Source: Mactromeris polynyma
Taxonomy: Eukaryota; Mollusca; Bivalvia; Venerida; Mactridae
NCBI GenBank assembly: GCA_032209605.1
Contig: JASFXZ010000096.1
Coordinates: 62,001 to 126,000, forward strand
Length of the DNA: 64,000 bases
Reading direction: 5' to 3'
The notes beneath the pieces were generated by a model that was given only the letters and a program-made list of their open reading frames with translations, had not been told where the DNA came from and did not search any database. Numbering within the stretch: position 1 is the stretch's first letter; each line of letters starts with the position of its first letter. Made by a program: the position numbers and the translations under genes. Shown here one piece after another: positions 61,737 to 64,000 of this stretch.

Positions 61737-61859
61737 GCACTATGATGACCTCACAGTCTTAGAGCTGTCAGTATAAATACTAGGGGTTTAAACCTGTTTG
61801 ACATATTTACAAGCAAAACTGTCAGTCATTTTGACTAATACTTTTAATATAATTTCACA

Positions 61860-62049
61860 TACAGTAAATCTTTAATAATAAGACCACCCTCGGGACTCCT
61901 GAAAACTGATCTTCTTATTGAAGAGGTCTTAATTTTAACGTAGTGATTAATTAAAGTGCAAAACATGGAAAGTGGACTTGAAAATTGTGTTCTTAATGTT
62001 GAGGTGGTCTTTAAGTATTGATGTGGTCTTTCAGTGAGGGTTTACTGTA
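61860..62049. mobile_element. Tc1/mariner-type MITE, 190 bp, TA ends
   Basis: It begins tacagtaaatc and ends gggtttactgta, so the ends are inverted and bordered by TA. Just inside, aagaccacc on the left is matched by gtggtcttt on the right, and further aagacc/ggtctt words are repeated in both orientations. It has no coding capacity. TA target-site duplication and the tacagtaaa end are typical of Tc1/mariner-mobilised MITEs in invertebrates. Confidence 0.7.
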
Positions 62050-62513
62050 ATTTGAAAATTTCCTAGTCAGATTGTCCCCTCTTTCACTAGGTGACCCTCC
62101 CACATTTAAGCTCATAAACTTCATGTTTCCATGGTGTCTAAGACAAGATTGCATGGTTTGGTGCCGCTACAGTTTATAGACAAGAATTCATGTTTGAAGT
62201 TATAATTTTGGAGCCTTTAACAGATGGTTTTGGAAAATCTGTATGGAAGATCTTAAAGTTAAATGATGTAAGTCCATGAATTATTATTCATTTGATCAAA
62301 GTCTAGTCTATAAATCTGCCATGGAAAAGAAAAATTTGCTTACAAAATATGATGTTAAAATATATGCTGCATGCCTGAATTCATTTGTGACAAATCTATT
62401 TTCCAAGCCAGTCTTTTGAGAAGACTATTAAACAGCAATAAAGAATGGGTGTACTGAAAGGAATAAGCAAGGAAAGACATGGCAGTCTCTGAAAATGTAA
62501 TGTAAACTTACAA
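62050..62513. other. AT-rich non-coding stretch
   Basis: Nothing recognised. Confidence 0.55.
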
Positions 62514-63020
62514 TCAATTAAGCCCAATTTGTTTGCAATTTATCTGAACTCCATTGCAGAACCAATGATATACTGTACCAGCTTCCACCTTAGGATACTG
62601 TACCGGCTTCCACCTTAGGATATGTGCTTGGTAGAGAATATCATCTAAAATTCTGTTAATTAACATTAAATTGGATGTAAGCACACCCAACAGAAGTGTG
62701 TCTGAGGCCAATTTGCTTATCTCACCATCATGCCTCATTAAAGAGCCACATATTGTGCTCAAATTGGAAAATACTGATTAATTTTTAATGTCTACAATAC
62801 TGATTTGTTGATTTTTCATCTGATTTTTTATTGCTTTTCTAGATCCTCGTATATGTTTGAGAGCATTGCTGTCTTGTTGAAGTCTTAAGATGTCTGGGAG
62901 GTATAAATCTTGACGAGCATTTGTTATACATAAGCATAAGCATCCTTGCTTGGCAAAATGCTGGTACCATGGTGCAGCAATATTTTCGTAAAATACATTA
63001 TTTTCAGCTTTTCTTGCCAT
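62514..63020 (-). pseudogene. Best coding candidate: interrupted frame, unknown product
   Basis: On the minus strand, an ATG at 63020 opens 80 codons (beginning MARKAENNVFYENIAAPWYQ) to a TAA at 62778-62780. The same frame then continues for 88 more codons (contains CGSLMRHDGEISKLASDT, then LMLINRILDDILYQAHI) to a stop at 62514. Both halves have a protein-like composition with amphipathic spacing, unlike the Tyr/Ile/Phe-rich chance frames elsewhere. A 25-base tandem duplication (62572-62596 and 62597-62621) shifts the frame near the 3' end, so the last 25-30 residues are doubtful. No family is recognised. It could be a decayed gene or transposon fragment, a pair of exons, or chance. Confidence 0.35.
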
Positions 63021-64000
63021 GTTTCAATGTTTGCAAAGAGTCTATCTATCTCATACACAGTTAAACCAAACAACCTGATATGATTATTTGTTATTTAGTC
63101 TTGTAACCTGTGTATTTGTTTAATTGTTGTTAGTGGCCAGTTCTTTATTAGAACCATACAGATTAGAGCCTATTTTGTATTCAATTATTAAAAACACTAA
63201 GTCACTGTTTTTGCATAAACATCTGTTTTTTCGCAAGTAACTTGTATATTTGTTGAGATGCATCCACAGTTTAACGACTATGCTGCCTGGACATACATGA
63301 CCAAATGACAACACAAAACACAGTTGCTCATCTTACAACATAATTATCAACTTATTAAAAAATAAAACACAAAATATATACACAATATAAATTTAATTTC
63401 TGATATGTAAATTATTACTGAATATTAATAAACAGATGAAGAATATCAGTCACTAATTTGTACATGTAATTAAACAGAATATTCATTATAAAACATTCAT
63501 AGCTGTGCATGTTATTATATTTCATTTATTTATTGCCTGCATTTTTAAAGTACTAAAGTTGACTACAACATGTCTCAACTTGCTTGTGATGATGTAAATC
63601 TTATTAATGAGTGATTACATGAATTATTTAACTCCATACCAGGTATTACATGGGCTGCAAATTAATAACTTTTGCCTCAAGTCAAAAAGTTCAACAACCA
63701 GTCTGAAAAAATTTCAAACCATCGGAGACTGATCCTTTCAAGAACCAGTCTGTGGAACATCTGTATATTTTTATCATAAGGTAACATATTATTGCCTCTA
63801 TTTATATTTCACCACAGGGTGATGATCGATATTAATGAACCCCAACATGTTTACACCTTCTATTTGATATGCATGAAATTACTTCATATTCTGATAATGT
63901 TGATAACTTGATATTTCCTGGCTAATCGCATTTCCATATGACAGATTTTTTCCACACTGTACTACTGGCTTGAGAGAAGCTGATAGCCTGGTAATTCTCA
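63021..64000. other. AT-rich stretch at the window end
   Basis: No supported gene. A minus-strand frame at 63120-63314 lies in the same phase as the candidate at 62514-63020 and is also fairly protein-like (contains CPGSIVVKLWMHLNKYTSYL), but several stops separate the two. Confidence 0.45.

Overview
This window looks like non-coding nuclear DNA from an animal, most likely a bivalve mollusc. It is strongly AT-rich, with no long open reading frame outside tandem arrays and no operons, rRNA genes, intact tRNA genes or CRISPR arrays. Several dispersed repeats match families I know from bivalve genomes: a tRNA-derived SINE with the tail word gtcttcctccac, an element that opens tatgcccc-tgaag and ends cttcgggggcat...cagctcttgttt, and one that opens with an agctcgcctga hairpin and ends ggccctcttgttt. 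That identification is from memory and was not searched. The window could be intergenic or lie inside very long introns.

About 11 kb (roughly 17%) is minisatellite, in four unrelated arrays: a 35-bp unit (6686-8704), a 50-bp unit in three successive sequence domains (22001-25634), a 28-bp unit (36117-36845) and a 27-bp unit (50193-54737). The longest open frames in the window (up to 645 codons) lie in the 27- and 28-bp arrays. They result from the repeat period and composition, and I do not regard them as genes.

Between the arrays lie non-autonomous mobile elements. There are tRNA-derived SINEs or SINE heads (17.1, 35.7, 36.0, 43.6, 48.4, 56.3, 58.2 kb). There are terminal-inverted-repeat MITEs: one at 55.1-55.5 kb has 74-bp arms with one mismatch and a flanking 7-bp direct repeat, one at 61.9 kb has TA ends, and a small one lies at 13.8 kb. 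Two hAT-like pieces lie at 29.9 and 35.0 kb. Foldback clusters built from short palindromic words lie at 4.4, 28.6, 34.1 and 34.7 kb, and mollusc-type internally repeated elements lie at 4.6, 42.3, 44.8 and 46.2 kb.

Two observations stand out. First, the 28-bp minisatellite sits inside a SINE: SINE sequence continues on both sides and the unit carries the SINE's own tail word, so the SINE apparently seeded the array. Second, the 50-bp array changes sequence twice while keeping the same period, and two 65-bp chimeric units sit at the second junction.

Coding evidence is weak. The best candidate is a minus-strand frame at 62514-63020, interrupted by one stop. Exon-like pieces at 866-1075, 9930-10127 and 61145-61294 are low confidence. 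I could not assign a function to any of them.
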